From assembly GCF_900624995.1 (NCBI RefSeq), contig NZ_UYXQ01000001.1, positions 62,001-126,000 of the forward strand: a DNA stretch of 64,000 nucleotides, read 5' to 3'. This DNA is from Pseudomonas antarctica (GTDB lineage: Bacteria; Pseudomonadota; Gammaproteobacteria; Pseudomonadales; Pseudomonadaceae). The position numbers and the translations under genes were made by a program. Below, piece after piece: positions 1 to 10,027 of this stretch. The notes under the pieces are model-generated. The model was given only the letters and a program-made list of their open reading frames with translations, did not search any database and had not been told where the DNA came from. The stretch's first letter is position 1. The number at the start of each line of letters is the position of its first letter.

Positions 1-2337
1 GCTGGTCAGGAAGCGATCACCCTTGCCAAACACCGCAGCGCCCTGAGGCAGTGGCTGGCCCTGCTGATCATTCGCGCTGAGCAACATTCGACGTACTTTC
101 ACCACATCGAAATTCACGGCATTGAAAGACCCTCGGCCGGCGGTGAGCACCTGGGTGCCGTTTTTCAGGTCGACACGCCTGGGCAAGGATTGGGTCTGCA
201 CCTCGACTCGGCTATGGGTGTAGACGGGTAAGCCGGCGATCACCGCTTGCCCACTGAAGTCGGTCCACACCGGACCTTGCGGTGTGTCGACTTTGGCTGC
301 GCCGATATCGCCCACCGAGACGATGCCGAACGTATCCTGCACGGCATAAGGCGAGAAGGTCAGCCCACCTCCGTGAGCCACCACGCCGCCATGCAACTGC
401 CCCGTGTAACTGCTGCCCTGGGGGTCGCGACTGCCCCCCAGGCCAACCCGGGTATAACGTGGCAACAGGTCCACATTGCCGCGCACCGATTGCTCCCGGG
501 TATTGAGGTCGCGCTCGACCCCCACTTCGTAATTCACGTACTCGTTAACCCGATCGCTGAGCGCTGTACCCGCCGTGATCCGTTCACCGCGGCGACTGGT
601 GTAGCTGTTTATACGACGATCCCCACCCAAGGGCACGCTGACCTGCAACCGCAATGACAGGTCATTATCCAGCGCGCTGTCGCGACGCCTGCCGCCCTGC
701 AGGGCATCGCGGCCGGATCGAGTGCCACCGACCTGCGAATCGGCGATCAACGTGACATCGGCGCGGCGGAAAGACTTGTTCCACGAGGCCGACACATGTG
801 CATTCGTTCGCCCATCAAATTGGGCACTGCGGGTGTAGCCCACGGAGAATGTGCCGAGCGCGGGATCGGCCCAGCTCATGCCTGCCGTGTACTGGTTCTT
901 GAAGCGCGCACTCAACTCATCGACCCTGGTTGGCCAGCCTGCTTCGGTTACTTCGCGATAACCTCGGGTTTGGGTGGTTGCGCTGAGGTTGACGTCGACA
1001 GTGGCCGCTACCGGGCTGCTCACCGATACGCTGCTGCGCGACCCGGACAGTGCATTTTTGCTGTCTCGGGACAGATTTTGGCGGGTGCTCACAGAAACCC
1101 GCTGAAAAAAAACACTGCTGAGGGTGCCACCTGCCGACCCGAATTCATCGGTACTCAACAGCCCCAAACCCACAGACGAGTCACGCCCAAACCCCCAGGT
1201 GCTGCTGCCCATCGCGACCACCGGTGTCGGGCCTTCTTCGCCAGCATTCCTGCGCAGTTTGCCAACCGAGAAATAGTAACCGGACGCCGCCTGAGCAGCG
1301 CCTGCAAACGAAGCCGCCGGCACCACGAAACTGCGCCTGGCGCCGCGCACATTGATCACACTGACGTCCAGGTCACTGGAGCCATTGAGCAAAGGCAACC
1401 CGGTCAGCCGGAAGGGGCCTTCGGGCACCAGCGTGTTGTGGATCAACACCCCGGACTGACGAACCTCAATGCGTGACGGGCTCTGCGCAAGCCCTTCGAC
1501 CACCGCATTGTTGCTGCCCGCAGCGGTGCGAGATTGGCCATCAGGGGAAAACTGCAGGCCAGACAACTGGACGCCGCCAAACAGTGGGTTATTGCTGGAG
1601 AGCTGGCCCACCTGAAAAGTCGATTGCAAGGCGGCAATATCCCGCTGCGCCAAGGCATACAGATGCTCGGTACGGGCCTTGCCATTGTCGGACACGTAAA
1701 ACTGGCGACTGCGAACAATCCAGTCATCAAGGTTGAACCCTGCCTCGGTGTAAGCCGAAACGAACCGGCTGGGCCCATTGCGCGAACGGCTATCGAAACC
1801 CAATACCTCATAGTTGAAGAGCGCCGCCGTGCCGCCTTTGGAAAAATGCACGCCGTCCCACTGGCGCTCACGCAATGACTTTGTGGGTACCACCAGCGCT
1901 ACCTCGTCCATGCCGGGACGCAGCGTCACTATCGTTGTTGGGAATGCACCGAGGAAGTCATGGCAAACCTGGCCCGGCGCGGCCCCCTCGCGCATGATCG
2001 CGCCGGGGGTTACCAGCCCTGCTTTCTCCAGCAAACCAGGGGTGAAACACAATCGGCCTGCTTGATCAAACCGCGCATCCACCAGCCCAAGGGGGTTGCC
2101 GTTGACCCGCAACCCCACCACCTGAACACCTTCGCGAAAGCGCGCTGCGTTGCGAAAGTAGTCGGAAACCTTAGGGTCAATACGATGGGTTGTCAGTGCT
2201 GCAACGTCGAAGCCCTCGCCCAGCTCCAACGCAGACACGAGACCAGGCAAACTCCACAGTGTCGCAAACCGCATGAGCAACGAGGGTCTGTAAAGCCGAA
2301 AGGATGCGGTCATGCTATTGCTCGATGAGCTGATCAT
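1..2337 (-). CDS. Fimbrial outer-membrane usher protein (3' end off window)
   Basis: Usher of the FimD/PapC family. It forms the outer-membrane pore through which chaperone-bound pilins are secreted and polymerised. I translated 779 uninterrupted codons on the minus strand from ATG 2337 to the window edge. A signal peptide with a hydrophobic stretch ending near SALELG is followed by the usual N-terminal domain with two cysteines (about residues 97 and 125), then a long beta-barrel region rich in G/S/T/Y. The last residues seen match the start of the usher C-terminal domain (pattern QGQPLPQGAAVFGKG), so roughly 60-70 residues should lie outside. It starts 7 nt after the chaperone stop, so it is part of the same operon. 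ATG 2313 is an alternative start. Family call is firm; the fimbrial type is not determined. Confidence 0.9.
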   Translation of the reverse strand, partial: MISSSSNSMTASFRLYRPSLLMRFATLWSLPGLVSALELGEGFDVAALTTHRIDPKVSDYFRNAARFREGVQVVGLRVNGNPLGLVDARFDQAGRLCFTPGLLEKAGLVTPGAIMREGAAPGQVCHDFLGAFPTTIVTLRPGMDEVALVVPTKSLRERQWDGVHFSKGGTAALFNYEVLGFDSRSRNGPSRFVSAYTEAGFNLDDWIVRSRQFYVSDNGKARTEHLYALAQRDIAALQSTFQVGQLSSNNPLFGGVQLSGLQFSPDGQSRTAAGSNNAVVEGLAQSPSRIEVRQSGVLIHNTLVPEGPFRLTGLPLLNGSSDLDVSVINVRGARRSFVVPAASFAGAAQAASGYYFSVGKLRRNAGEEGPTPVVAMGSSTWGFGRDSSVGLGLLSTDEFGSAGGTLSSVFFQRVSVSTRQNLSRDSKNALSGSRSSVSVSSPVAATVDVNLSATTQTRGYREVTEAGWPTRVDELSARFKNQYTAGMSWADPALGTFSVGYTRSAQFDGRTNAHVSASWNKSFRRADVTLIADSQVGGTRSGRDALQGGRRRDSALDNDLSLRLQVSVPLGGDRRINSYTSRRGERITAGTALSDRVNEYVNYEVGVERDLNTREQSVRGNVDLLPRYTRVGLGGSRDPQGSSYTGQLHGGVVAHGGGLTFSPYAVQDTFGIVSVGDIGAAKVDTPQGPVWTDFSGQAVIAGLPVYTHSRVEVQTQSLPRRVDLKNGTQVLTAGRGSFNAVNFDVVKVRRMLLSANDQQGQPLPQGAAVFGKGDRFLTS

Positions 2338-2344
2338 GAGTCGA

Positions 2345-3061
2345 TCAACCCTCTTCGGTATGGATCGGGGCGCGGTAGTTCTCTACCGAAAACCCATAAA
2401 CCGTCGCTGGCTGAATCTCGACCTCAACCACGCCGCTCAAAGGGCCTTCGACCTTTGCGATCAATGCCTCACCCGGCAAAATGTAGGTGCGCTGCAACGT
2501 CGCCGGAAGGCCTTGTGGAAGCAGCCGTACGTCTGGGGCCAGGCGCACGACATAGGCACTGTCGTTGTGGACCGTGAGACGCTCCCCCGCCCGCTGCCAC
2601 TTCAGTAACTCCCAGGGCGTGTGATGCCGAGGCAGGCCCTTTGGGTGCAGGATCAGCGGCAGATTCTGTCGAAGGGTGATGCCGATAGTCGCCGCCCCCG
2701 CAGCACGCGCTTGGGGGATGCCCTCAAAAGACACTCGTTTGAGCCGTTGAGTAACAAGCGGCTGTTTCAAGGTGCTGATAAAACGCACCCGTTGCGTGTC
2801 GCCCGCCTCCACACGTGTGATAGGCGGTGTGACAATCAATAAAGGTTCCAGGTCCTCAGGCACGTTCTCCACGACTGAATGAAGTAACGCAGGCCCCGCA
2901 TCGGTATTCTTGATGTTTATCGTGGCTTCGCCCTCGTCTTCATAAAGCACCACCACGGTTGTTTCCGGCTGCATACCGTCCGCCACAGCAACAGTGGTAA
3001 AAAAAAAGCAAATACCTGCACGCCACAACAGCGCACGACTCATTATTAAAAAACCACGCAC
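2345..3061 (-). CDS. Periplasmic pilus assembly chaperone (PapD-like)
   Basis: 238 aa with an N-terminal signal peptide (hydrophobic core AGICFFFTTVAVA). It has the immunoglobulin-like fold signature of PapD/FimC chaperones: a first beta strand giving VVLYEDEGEATINIKN, the segment GDTQRVRFIS, and KRVSFEGIPQ in place of the classical chaperone pattern before the second domain. It would cap pilin subunits in the periplasm by donor-strand complementation and deliver them to the usher encoded just downstream. The chosen start is a GTG at 3061 because GGGGAA lies about 7 nt upstream; the internal ATG at 3043 has no visible ribosome-binding site. Between it and the upstream pilin gene lies a hairpin that may limit its expression. 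Confidence 0.88.
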   Translation of the reverse strand: MRGFLIMSRALLWRAGICFFFTTVAVADGMQPETTVVVLYEDEGEATINIKNTDAGPALLHSVVENVPEDLEPLLIVTPPITRVEAGDTQRVRFISTLKQPLVTQRLKRVSFEGIPQARAAGAATIGITLRQNLPLILHPKGLPRHHTPWELLKWQRAGERLTVHNDSAYVVRLAPDVRLLPQGLPATLQRTYILPGEALIAKVEGPLSGVVEVEIQPATVYGFSVENYRAPIHTEEG

Positions 3062-3115
3062 TCAATATTCCCCGCAACTGATGACGCCGACTATCGACAA
3101 TCAAGCGCCCACAGA

Positions 3116-3158
3116 AAAACAGCCAACAAAAAGTAGTTAGTTCTTAGCTGGCTGTTTT
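3116..3158 (-). terminator. Hairpin between pilin and chaperone genes (attenuator candidate)
   Basis: Inverted repeat AAAACAGCCA (3116-3125) / TGGCTGTTTT (3149-3158) with a 23-nt loop, beginning about 8 nt after the pilin stop codon. Read on the minus strand the stem is followed by TTTTTC, the layout of an intrinsic terminator. In an otherwise continuous pilin-chaperone-usher operon it is likely to be a partial terminator or mRNA-stabilising hairpin that leaves the major pilin transcript in excess. Confidence 0.6.
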
Positions 3159-3165
3159 CTATTAG

Positions 3166-3813
3166 TTAGATATAACTCAAGACAAGCGTAGCGCGCCCAT
3201 CAATAGAGATATCGCGGCTCAGGTCCAGGTCCTGGGCCCTGTTGATGACTGCCTTCACCGCCAGAGTGCCCGTCAACTGGTTAATGGCAGCCGGTGCAAA
3301 GGTAGTGTTATTTCGCCACGAATACTGGGTAGGCGATTGAGTAACTTTGCCATCACTGCCCTGCCAGGCGCCCGCACTGGTACGCATGATGGGCTGCAGT
3401 GCAAAACCAGAAGACCGCAGGTCTCTGAGGGTGACCGAATACCCCCCGGTTCGCCGGGTTCCTACACTACCCAAACCAAAATTTTGCGCCTCGGTATAGC
3501 CTGCCCCCAGAATACCCGTCACCTTGCTGCCAGCCTGCAAGTCGGTAAAGGTAATCCCGAACCTGGCAGGCGTGGTGCCGCAATTGACGACCAGCGACGT
3601 GGTCCGCTCGTCACGCGGGTTGAACGCTACCTGGGACAACTCGCCTGAGCGAATCGTGCCGTAGTCGATAATGCCGCTGCCAGCCAGGCTGAGGTTACAG
3701 GCAGCCGGTGTAATTGTGCCCCTGACAACCAATTGGGCGCTGGTGTTTGCCTGGGCAATAAAAGCTGCAGCCAGGCACGCGATACCGAGAGTCAATCCAA
3801 CCATTTTTTTCAT
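3166..3813 (-). CDS. Fimbrial subunit, DUF1120-type
   Basis: 215 aa secreted protein with a clear signal peptide (MKKMVGLTLGIACLAAAFIAQA, predicted cleavage at AQA-NT). Only two cysteines remain in the mature part (TPAACNLSL and VVNCGTTPA), the spacing expected for the single disulfide of a pilin, and the C-terminus ends in a beta strand with a penultimate aromatic (ATLVLSYI), as in donor-strand-exchanged subunits. Resemblance is to the DUF1120 group of fimbrial proteins. It is the first gene of the operon with chaperone and usher, so it is probably the major subunit. AGGA lies 6 nt upstream of ATG 3813. The exact adhesive role cannot be read from sequence. Confidence 0.75.
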   Translation of the reverse strand: MKKMVGLTLGIACLAAAFIAQANTSAQLVVRGTITPAACNLSLAGSGIIDYGTIRSGELSQVAFNPRDERTTSLVVNCGTTPARFGITFTDLQAGSKVTGILGAGYTEAQNFGLGSVGTRRTGGYSVTLRDLRSSGFALQPIMRTSAGAWQGSDGKVTQSPTQYSWRNNTTFAPAAINQLTGTLAVKAVINRAQDLDLSRDISIDGRATLVLSYI

Positions 3814-4297
3814 GCTGTTCCTGCCAATAACATAGTTATCAGGTGCTCTTTATTTATGCCTTGGCGACTCCATCGCCTCTTTATTTGTCTTCCCGGACAT
3901 ACACAACGATAAATAAATACCACCCAGGCACAATTGCCGGATGACAGTCTGTCGCTTTGGCACTTCATTTAAGAATCAGACAACGCATCAGTAACTGTGG
4001 GAACGGTAAAAATAAACAGTAGCTTCAACCTAGTTACACAGTAGTCCTGCACAAAAAAAGAAAGAGAACACCGACTCACACGCTGTAGGTAAATTCAGAG
4101 TCCGCAATACAACAACATACGGTTAAAACGCACTACACCATCCAAGGCCTTATTCACTGCACGTTTACAAAACCAACCTACATTTCCCACAAGAATTGCC
4201 CACAGCCTGCATCAGGCAAATTACTGAAGCACAACGCGTTGGCGTCAGCGGTCGATCGTGGCACGATGGTCAGGTTATCGACCGAGACCCCCAAACC
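3814..4297. promoter_or_regulatory. AT-rich intergenic region between pilin operon and ppx
   Basis: 484 bp without a credible gene, visibly richer in A/T than the flanking coding DNA. It must hold the divergent promoters of the fimbrial operon (minus) and ppx (plus). Visible structure near the pilin start: the decamer CTCTTTATTT occurs twice as a direct repeat (3846-3855 and 3877-3886, offset 31 bp), and between the copies sits a small inverted repeat GGCGA-CTCCA-TCGCC (3863-3877). No convincing -35/-10 pair was identified. Confidence 0.5.
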
Positions 4298-5800
4298 ATG
4301 CCGCAATCCCAAGCCAAGAATCTGTCCCTGATCGCCGCCATCGACCTGGGCTCCAACAGCTTTCACATGGTCGTGGCCAAGGCCCAGAACGGCGAAATCC
4401 GCATCCTCGAGCGGCTCGGCGAAAAAGTGCAACTGGCTGCCGGAATCGACGACGAGCGTCAGCTCAATGAAGAGTCCATGCAGCGCGGGCTCGATTGCCT
4501 CAAGCGCTTTGCCCAACTGATCAATGGCATGCCCTTGGGCGCAGTGCGAATCGTGGGCACTAACGCCTTGCGTGAAGCGCGTAACCGCGGCGAGTTCATC
4601 CGGCGCGCCGAGGAGATTCTCGGGCACCCGGTAGAAGTCATCTCCGGCCGTGAAGAAGCGCGCCTGATCTACCTCGGCGTGTCCCACACCCTGGCCGACA
4701 CGCCCGGTAAACGCCTGGTAGCGGACATCGGCGGCGGCAGTACCGAATTTATCATCGGCCAGCGTTTTGAACCGCTGCTGCGCGAAAGCCTGCAGATGGG
4801 TTGCGTCAGTTACACCCAGCGGTATTTCAAGGACGGCAAGATCACCCCGGCACGCTACGCCCAGGCCTACACAGCGGCGCGCCTGGAAATCATGAGCATC
4901 GAACACGCCCTGCACCGTTTGACTTGGGATGAAGCCATTGGCTCCTCTGGCACCATACGTGCCATCGGCCTGGCCCTGAAAGCCGGCGGCCATGGCACCG
5001 GCGAGGTCAACGCCGAAGGCTTGGCGTGGCTCAAGCGCAAGCTGTTCAAGCTGGGCGATGCGGAGAAAATCGATTTCGACGGCATCAAGCCCGACCGCCG
5101 CACCATTTTCCCGGCCGGCCTGGCGATTCTCGAAGCAATCTTCGACGCCCTCGAACTGCAACGTATGGACCACTGTGACGGCGCCCTGCGCGAAGGCGTG
5201 CTCTACGACCTGCTGGGCCGTCATCACCACGAAGACGTGCGTGAGCGCACCCTCAGCTCGTTGATGGAGCGTTATCACGTCGACTTGGAACAAGCCGCCC
5301 GCGTGGAACGTAAAGCCCTGCATGCCTTCGACCAGGTAGCCGAAGACTGGGACCTGGAGGACGGCGTATGGCGCGAGCTGCTCGGCTGGGCCGCTAAGGT
5401 GCACGAGGTGGGCCTGGACATCGCCCACTATCATTACCACAAGCATGGCGCCTACCTGATCGAGCACTCGGACCTTGCCGGCTTCTCCCGCGAAGACCAA
5501 CAGATGCTCGCCCTGCTGGTGCGCGGCCATCGCCGCAACATCCCCAAGGACAAGTTTGCCGACTTCGGCGGCGAAGGCATCAAGCTGATTCGCCTGTGCG
5601 TACTGCTGCGCTTTGCGATCCTGTTCCACCACATCCGTGGGACCCAGGAAATGCCCCAGGTGACCCTGCGCGCCCATGGCGACAGCCTGGACGTGGTGTT
5701 CCCGAAAGGCTGGCTGGATGAAAACCAGCTGACCCAGGCGGACTTCGCCCAGGAAGCGGAGTGGCTGACGCGGGTTGGGTTCAGTCTGAACCTGCGCTAA
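4298..5800 (+). CDS. ppx: Exopolyphosphatase
   Basis: 500 aa Ppx/GppA phosphatase. It removes terminal phosphate from long-chain polyphosphate (and possibly pppGpp). The ASKHA-fold nucleotide/phosphate loops are visible: [13 protein letters not shown] at the N-terminus and [13 protein letters not shown] about residue 140. The C-terminal half carries the HD-like helical region ([26 protein letters not shown]). Length fits the bacterial Ppx family. The frame is open upstream to a TTG at 4196, but ATG 4298 ([12 protein letters not shown]) begins just ahead of the conserved domain and is the family start. It converges on ppk, the opposing synthetic enzyme, with a two-armed REP element between them. 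Confidence 0.95.
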   Translation: MPQSQAKNLSLIAAIDLGSNSFHMVVAKAQNGEIRILERLGEKVQLAAGIDDERQLNEESMQRGLDCLKRFAQLINGMPLGAVRIVGTNALREARNRGEFIRRAEEILGHPVEVISGREEARLIYLGVSHTLADTPGKRLVADIGGGSTEFIIGQRFEPLLRESLQMGCVSYTQRYFKDGKITPARYAQAYTAARLEIMSIEHALHRLTWDEAIGSSGTIRAIGLALKAGGHGTGEVNAEGLAWLKRKLFKLGDAEKIDFDGIKPDRRTIFPAGLAILEAIFDALELQRMDHCDGALREGVLYDLLGRHHHEDVRERTLSSLMERYHVDLEQAARVERKALHAFDQVAEDWDLEDGVWRELLGWAAKVHEVGLDIAHYHYHKHGAYLIEHSDLAGFSREDQQMLALLVRGHRRNIPKDKFADFGGEGIKLIRLCVLLRFAILFHHIRGTQEMPQVTLRAHGDSLDVVFPKGWLDENQLTQADFAQEAEWLTRVGFSLNLR

Positions 5801-5815
5801 AGCACACTACAAAAC

Positions 5816-5911
5816 AAATGTGGGAGGGGGCTTGCTCCCGATAGCGGAGTGTCAGTTGACCTATTCATCAACGGACCCACTGCAATCGGGAGCAAGCCCC
5901 CTCCCACATTT
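5816..5911. repeat. Paired inverted REP element (REPIN), GGGGGCTTGCTCCCGAT class
   Basis: Two 27-bp perfectly inverted arms, 5816-5842 beginning AAATGTGGGAGGGGGCTTGC and 5885-5911, separated by about 42 bp. The whole can fold into a long hairpin. It lies between the convergent ppx and ppk stop codons and probably also ends both transcripts. Same architecture but different core sequence from the elements at 17912, 32171 and 57323. Confidence 0.9.
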
Positions 5912-5928
5912 TTTGACCGTGTCGGGCT

Positions 5929-8151
5929 TTAGTTCACCGCCAGAATCGGGCTACCCAGCTTCTCCAGCAAGGTGGCCTGCGCACTGCGCGGGTTCTGGTT
6001 GCCGGTCGGTGTGTTACGCACGTAACGGCCGTCCGACTGCAGGCTCCAGCTGTGGGTGTTGTCGGTCAAGTAGCTTTCCAGCTCTTTCTTGACGCGCATG
6101 ATCAGCTTCTTGCCTTCCACCGGGAAGCATGTTTCCACACGTTTATCGAGGTTACGCTCCATCCAGTCGGCACTGGAGAGGAACATCTGTTCCTCGCCGC
6201 CGTTGAGGAAGTAGAACACCCGCGTGTGTTCCAGGAAGCGGCCGATGATCGAGCGAACATGGATGTTATGCGAGACCCCGACAATGCCTGGGCGCAGGCA
6301 GCACATGCCGCGCACCACCAGGTCGATGCGCACACCGGACTGGCTGGCCTTGTACAGCGCGCGGATGATCTTCGGATCGGTCAGCGAGTTGAACTTGGCG
6401 ATGATGTGCGCCGGTTTGCCGTCAAGAGCGAACTGGGTTTCGCGGGCAATCATGTCGAGCATGCCCTTCTTGAGCGTGAACGGCGCGTGCAGCAACTTCT
6501 TCATGCGCAAGGTCTTGCCCATGCCGATCAACTGGCTGAACAACTTGCCGACGTCTTCACACAAGGCGTCGTCGGAGGTCAGCAGGCTGTAGTCGGTGTA
6601 GAGCTTGGCGTTACCGGCGTGGTAGTTACCAGTGCCCAAGTGCGCGTAACGCACGATCTCACCGGCTTCGCGGCGCAGGATCAGCATCATCTTGGCGTGG
6701 GTCTTGAAACCAACCACACCATAGATCACCACCGCACCGGCTGCTTGCAGACGGCTGGCTAATTGCAGGTTGGACTCTTCGTCGAACCGCGCACGCAACT
6801 CGATCACTGCGGTGACTTCCTTGCCGTTACGCGCGGCATCTACCAATGCGTCGACGATTTCGGAGTTGGCGCCGGAGCGGTACAGCGTCTGGCGCACGGC
6901 CAATACATGCGGGTCCTTGGCAGCCTGGCGCAGCAGGTCGACCACCGGCGTGAAAGACTCGAAGGGGTGCAGCAGCAGAATGTCCTGCTTGCTCACCACG
7001 CTGAAAATGTTCTCGCTGTTTTGCAGCAACTTCGGGATCTGCGGCGTGAACGGCGTGTATTGCAGTTCCGGATGACTGTCCAGGCCGGTGATGCTGAACA
7101 GGCGCGTCAGGTTGACCGGCCCATTGACCTGGTACAACTCGGACTCGGCCAGGTTGAACTGCTTGAGCAGGTAGTCCGACAGGTGTTTAGGGCAGGTATC
7201 GGCCACTTCCAGGCGCACCGCGTCACCGTAGCGCCGCGAAAACAGCTCACCGCGCAGCGCGCGGGCCAAGTCTTCGACGTCTTCAGAGTCCAGCGCCAAG
7301 TCGGCGTTACGGGTCAGGCGGAACTGGTAGCAGCCTTTTACCTTCATGCCTTGGAACAGGTCATCGGCATGCGCATGGATCATCGACGACAGGAATACAT
7401 AGTTGTCGCCAGCGCCACCCACCTCTTCCGGTACCTTGATGATCCGTGGCAACAGACGCGGCGCCGGGATGATCGCCAGGCCCGAATCGCGACCAAAGGC
7501 GTCGATGCCTTCCAGCTCGACGATGAAGTTCAGACTCTTATTCACCAGCAACGGGAACGGGTGCGTCGGGTCGAGACCGATCGGGGTGATGATCGGTGAA
7601 ATCTCGTCACGGAAGTAACGGCGCACCCAGGTCTTGATCTTGGTGGTCCAGTGGCGACGACGGATGAAGCGGACCTGATGTTTTTCCAGTTCCGGCAGCA
7701 GGATGTCGTTGAGAATTGCGTATTGGCGGTCCACATGGCCGTGCACCAGTTCGCTGATGCGCGCCAGGGCCTGATGCGGCTGTAGGCCGTCGGCGCCGGC
7801 TTGTTCGCGGGCGAAGGTAATTTGCTTCTTGAGGCCGGCGACGCGAATCTCGAAGAACTCGTCCAGGTTGCTGGAGAAAATCAGCAGGAATTTCAGCCGT
7901 TCCAACAGCGGGTAGGACTCATCCAGCGCCTGCTCCAGCACACGGATGTTGAATTGCAGTTGTGACAGCTCGCGGTGGATGTACAGGCTGCTGTCATCCA
8001 GGTTGGTCACCGCGACCACCGGGGCCGGTGCGGGCGCCTCGGCCACTACAACAGGCGGTGCGGGCTCCAGCTCCGGCGGGGTCTCGGTGACTTTTTCCAC
8101 CACCGGGTGAGCGTCTTTTACGGCAACTTCTAAGAGTCCTTCGGTATTCAT
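5929..8151 (-). CDS. ppk: Polyphosphate kinase 1
   Basis: 740 aa PPK1, which reversibly makes polyphosphate from ATP. After a Pro/Ala/Val-rich N-terminal extension of about 50 residues comes the PPK N-domain ([19 protein letters not shown]), and the two catalytic-domain histidine motifs are present: [10 protein letters not shown] (the phosphorylated histidine region, H435 in E. coli) and [11 protein letters not shown] (H592 region). The conserved [18 protein letters not shown] segment is intact. It is 18 nt downstream of hemB on the same strand and probably cotranscribed. AGGAAC precedes ATG 8151. The proline-rich extension is longer than in the E. coli enzyme; its function is not known to me. 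Confidence 0.96.
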   Translation of the reverse strand: MNTEGLLEVAVKDAHPVVEKVTETPPELEPAPPVVVAEAPAPAPVVAVTNLDDSSLYIHRELSQLQFNIRVLEQALDESYPLLERLKFLLIFSSNLDEFFEIRVAGLKKQITFAREQAGADGLQPHQALARISELVHGHVDRQYAILNDILLPELEKHQVRFIRRRHWTTKIKTWVRRYFRDEISPIITPIGLDPTHPFPLLVNKSLNFIVELEGIDAFGRDSGLAIIPAPRLLPRIIKVPEEVGGAGDNYVFLSSMIHAHADDLFQGMKVKGCYQFRLTRNADLALDSEDVEDLARALRGELFSRRYGDAVRLEVADTCPKHLSDYLLKQFNLAESELYQVNGPVNLTRLFSITGLDSHPELQYTPFTPQIPKLLQNSENIFSVVSKQDILLLHPFESFTPVVDLLRQAAKDPHVLAVRQTLYRSGANSEIVDALVDAARNGKEVTAVIELRARFDEESNLQLASRLQAAGAVVIYGVVGFKTHAKMMLILRREAGEIVRYAHLGTGNYHAGNAKLYTDYSLLTSDDALCEDVGKLFSQLIGMGKTLRMKKLLHAPFTLKKGMLDMIARETQFALDGKPAHIIAKFNSLTDPKIIRALYKASQSGVRIDLVVRGMCCLRPGIVGVSHNIHVRSIIGRFLEHTRVFYFLNGGEEQMFLSSADWMERNLDKRVETCFPVEGKKLIMRVKKELESYLTDNTHSWSLQSDGRYVRNTPTGNQNPRSAQATLLEKLGSPILAVN

Positions 8152-8169
8152 CGAGTGTTCCTGTGAGGG

Positions 8170-9204
<1,035 letters not shown>

Positions 9205-9238
9205 TTACGGGCGAGCGTTGCAGTTATAAGCGGCCATT

Positions 9239-9294
9239 ATGACGAAGGAATGACAGTTGTGCTTATCGATGCGACCTGTAGTCGCATTCGTCAT
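9239..9294. promoter_or_regulatory. Nested inverted repeats between hemB and dedA
   Basis: Two perfect inverted repeats lie inside each other in the divergent hemB/dedA intergenic region: outer arms ATGACGAA (9239-9246) and TTCGTCAT (9287-9294), inner arms ATGCGAC (9269-9275) and GTCGCAT (9281-9287) with a 5-nt loop. The outer pair lies about 56 bp upstream of the hemB start. Could be a cruciform, an operator or an RNA structure; nothing here identifies a regulator. Confidence 0.4.
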
Positions 9295-9391
9295 TTCCGT
9301 AGGAATTGTTCATCTCGTGACACATCTCGATACTTTCATGAATCTCCATGAAGGCGTAGGCTGCGCGTTCATTTCGCCAGCACCCCAGACC

Positions 9392-10027
9392 ATGCTTCAA
9401 CAATTTCTGCATGACTTCGGCTACTTTGCTCTCTTCCTCGGCACGTTCTTCGAAGGCGAGACCATCCTCGTGCTCGCAGGCTTCCTGGCGTTCCGTGGCT
9501 ACATGGATATCAACCTGGTGGTGGTCGTTGCCTTTTTTGGCAGCTACGCCGGCGATCAGCTTTGGTACTACATGGGGCGCAAGCACGGGCGCAAGCTGCT
9601 TGCGCGCAAGCCGCGCTGGCAATTGATGGGCGACAAAGCGCTGGAACATATCCGTAAACATCCGGATATCTGGGTGCTGAGCTTTCGGTTCGTCTATGGT
9701 CTGCGAACCGTGATGCCGGTGGCGATTGGCTTGTCCGGTTACCCGCCTTTGCGCTATTTGCTGCTTAATGGCATTGGCGCTGCGGTATGGGCAGCAGCGC
9801 TGGGCGCTGCGGCTTACCATTTTGGCGCGGTATTGGAAGGCATGCTGGGCAGCATCAAGAAATATGAGCTGTGGGTGTTGGGCGCGCTGCTGTTGCTGGG
9901 CCTAGGCCTGTGGCTACGTCGCCGCTTCAAGAACGCGCGCATTGCGCGCCAGGCCTGCGAAGATGCAAAGGCCCGGCTCGCCGCCGAGCCAGCCCCGATC
10001 GACGCGCCTAAGACGCCAATCGAGTAA
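9392..10027 (+). CDS. DedA family membrane protein
   Basis: 211 aa from ATG 9392. It has the DedA/VTT fold: an N-terminal re-entrant helix (FGYFALFLGTFFEGETILVL), the signature GxFxGDxxWYYMGRKHG (here GSYAGDQLWYYMGRKHG), RFVYGLRTVMPVAIGLSG, and three further hydrophobic segments, ending with a basic tail. Members are inner-membrane lipid transporters/scramblases (undecaprenyl-phosphate or phospholipid flipping) needed for envelope and proton-gradient homeostasis. The frame stays open upstream to 9257 with an ATG at 9338, but 9392 is next to the conserved first helix; no strong ribosome-binding site decides between them. Its 3' end overlaps the convergent downstream gene by 20 bp. Confidence 0.85.
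   Translation: MLQQFLHDFGYFALFLGTFFEGETILVLAGFLAFRGYMDINLVVVVAFFGSYAGDQLWYYMGRKHGRKLLARKPRWQLMGDKALEHIRKHPDIWVLSFRFVYGLRTVMPVAIGLSGYPPLRYLLLNGIGAAVWAAALGAAAYHFGAVLEGMLGSIKKYELWVLGALLLLGLGLWLRRRFKNARIARQACEDAKARLAAEPAPIDAPKTPIE

Noticed and set aside
1155-1871. Short minus- and plus-strand frames inside the usher region suggesting a broken gene
   Set aside because: Direct translation from ATG 2337 is uninterrupted for 779 codons to the window edge, so the usher is intact as far as it can be seen.
4178-5677. 499-codon open frame antisense to ppx
   Set aside because: Mirror of a GC-rich coding sequence with strong third-position bias; the opposite strand encodes an intact Ppx with all motifs.
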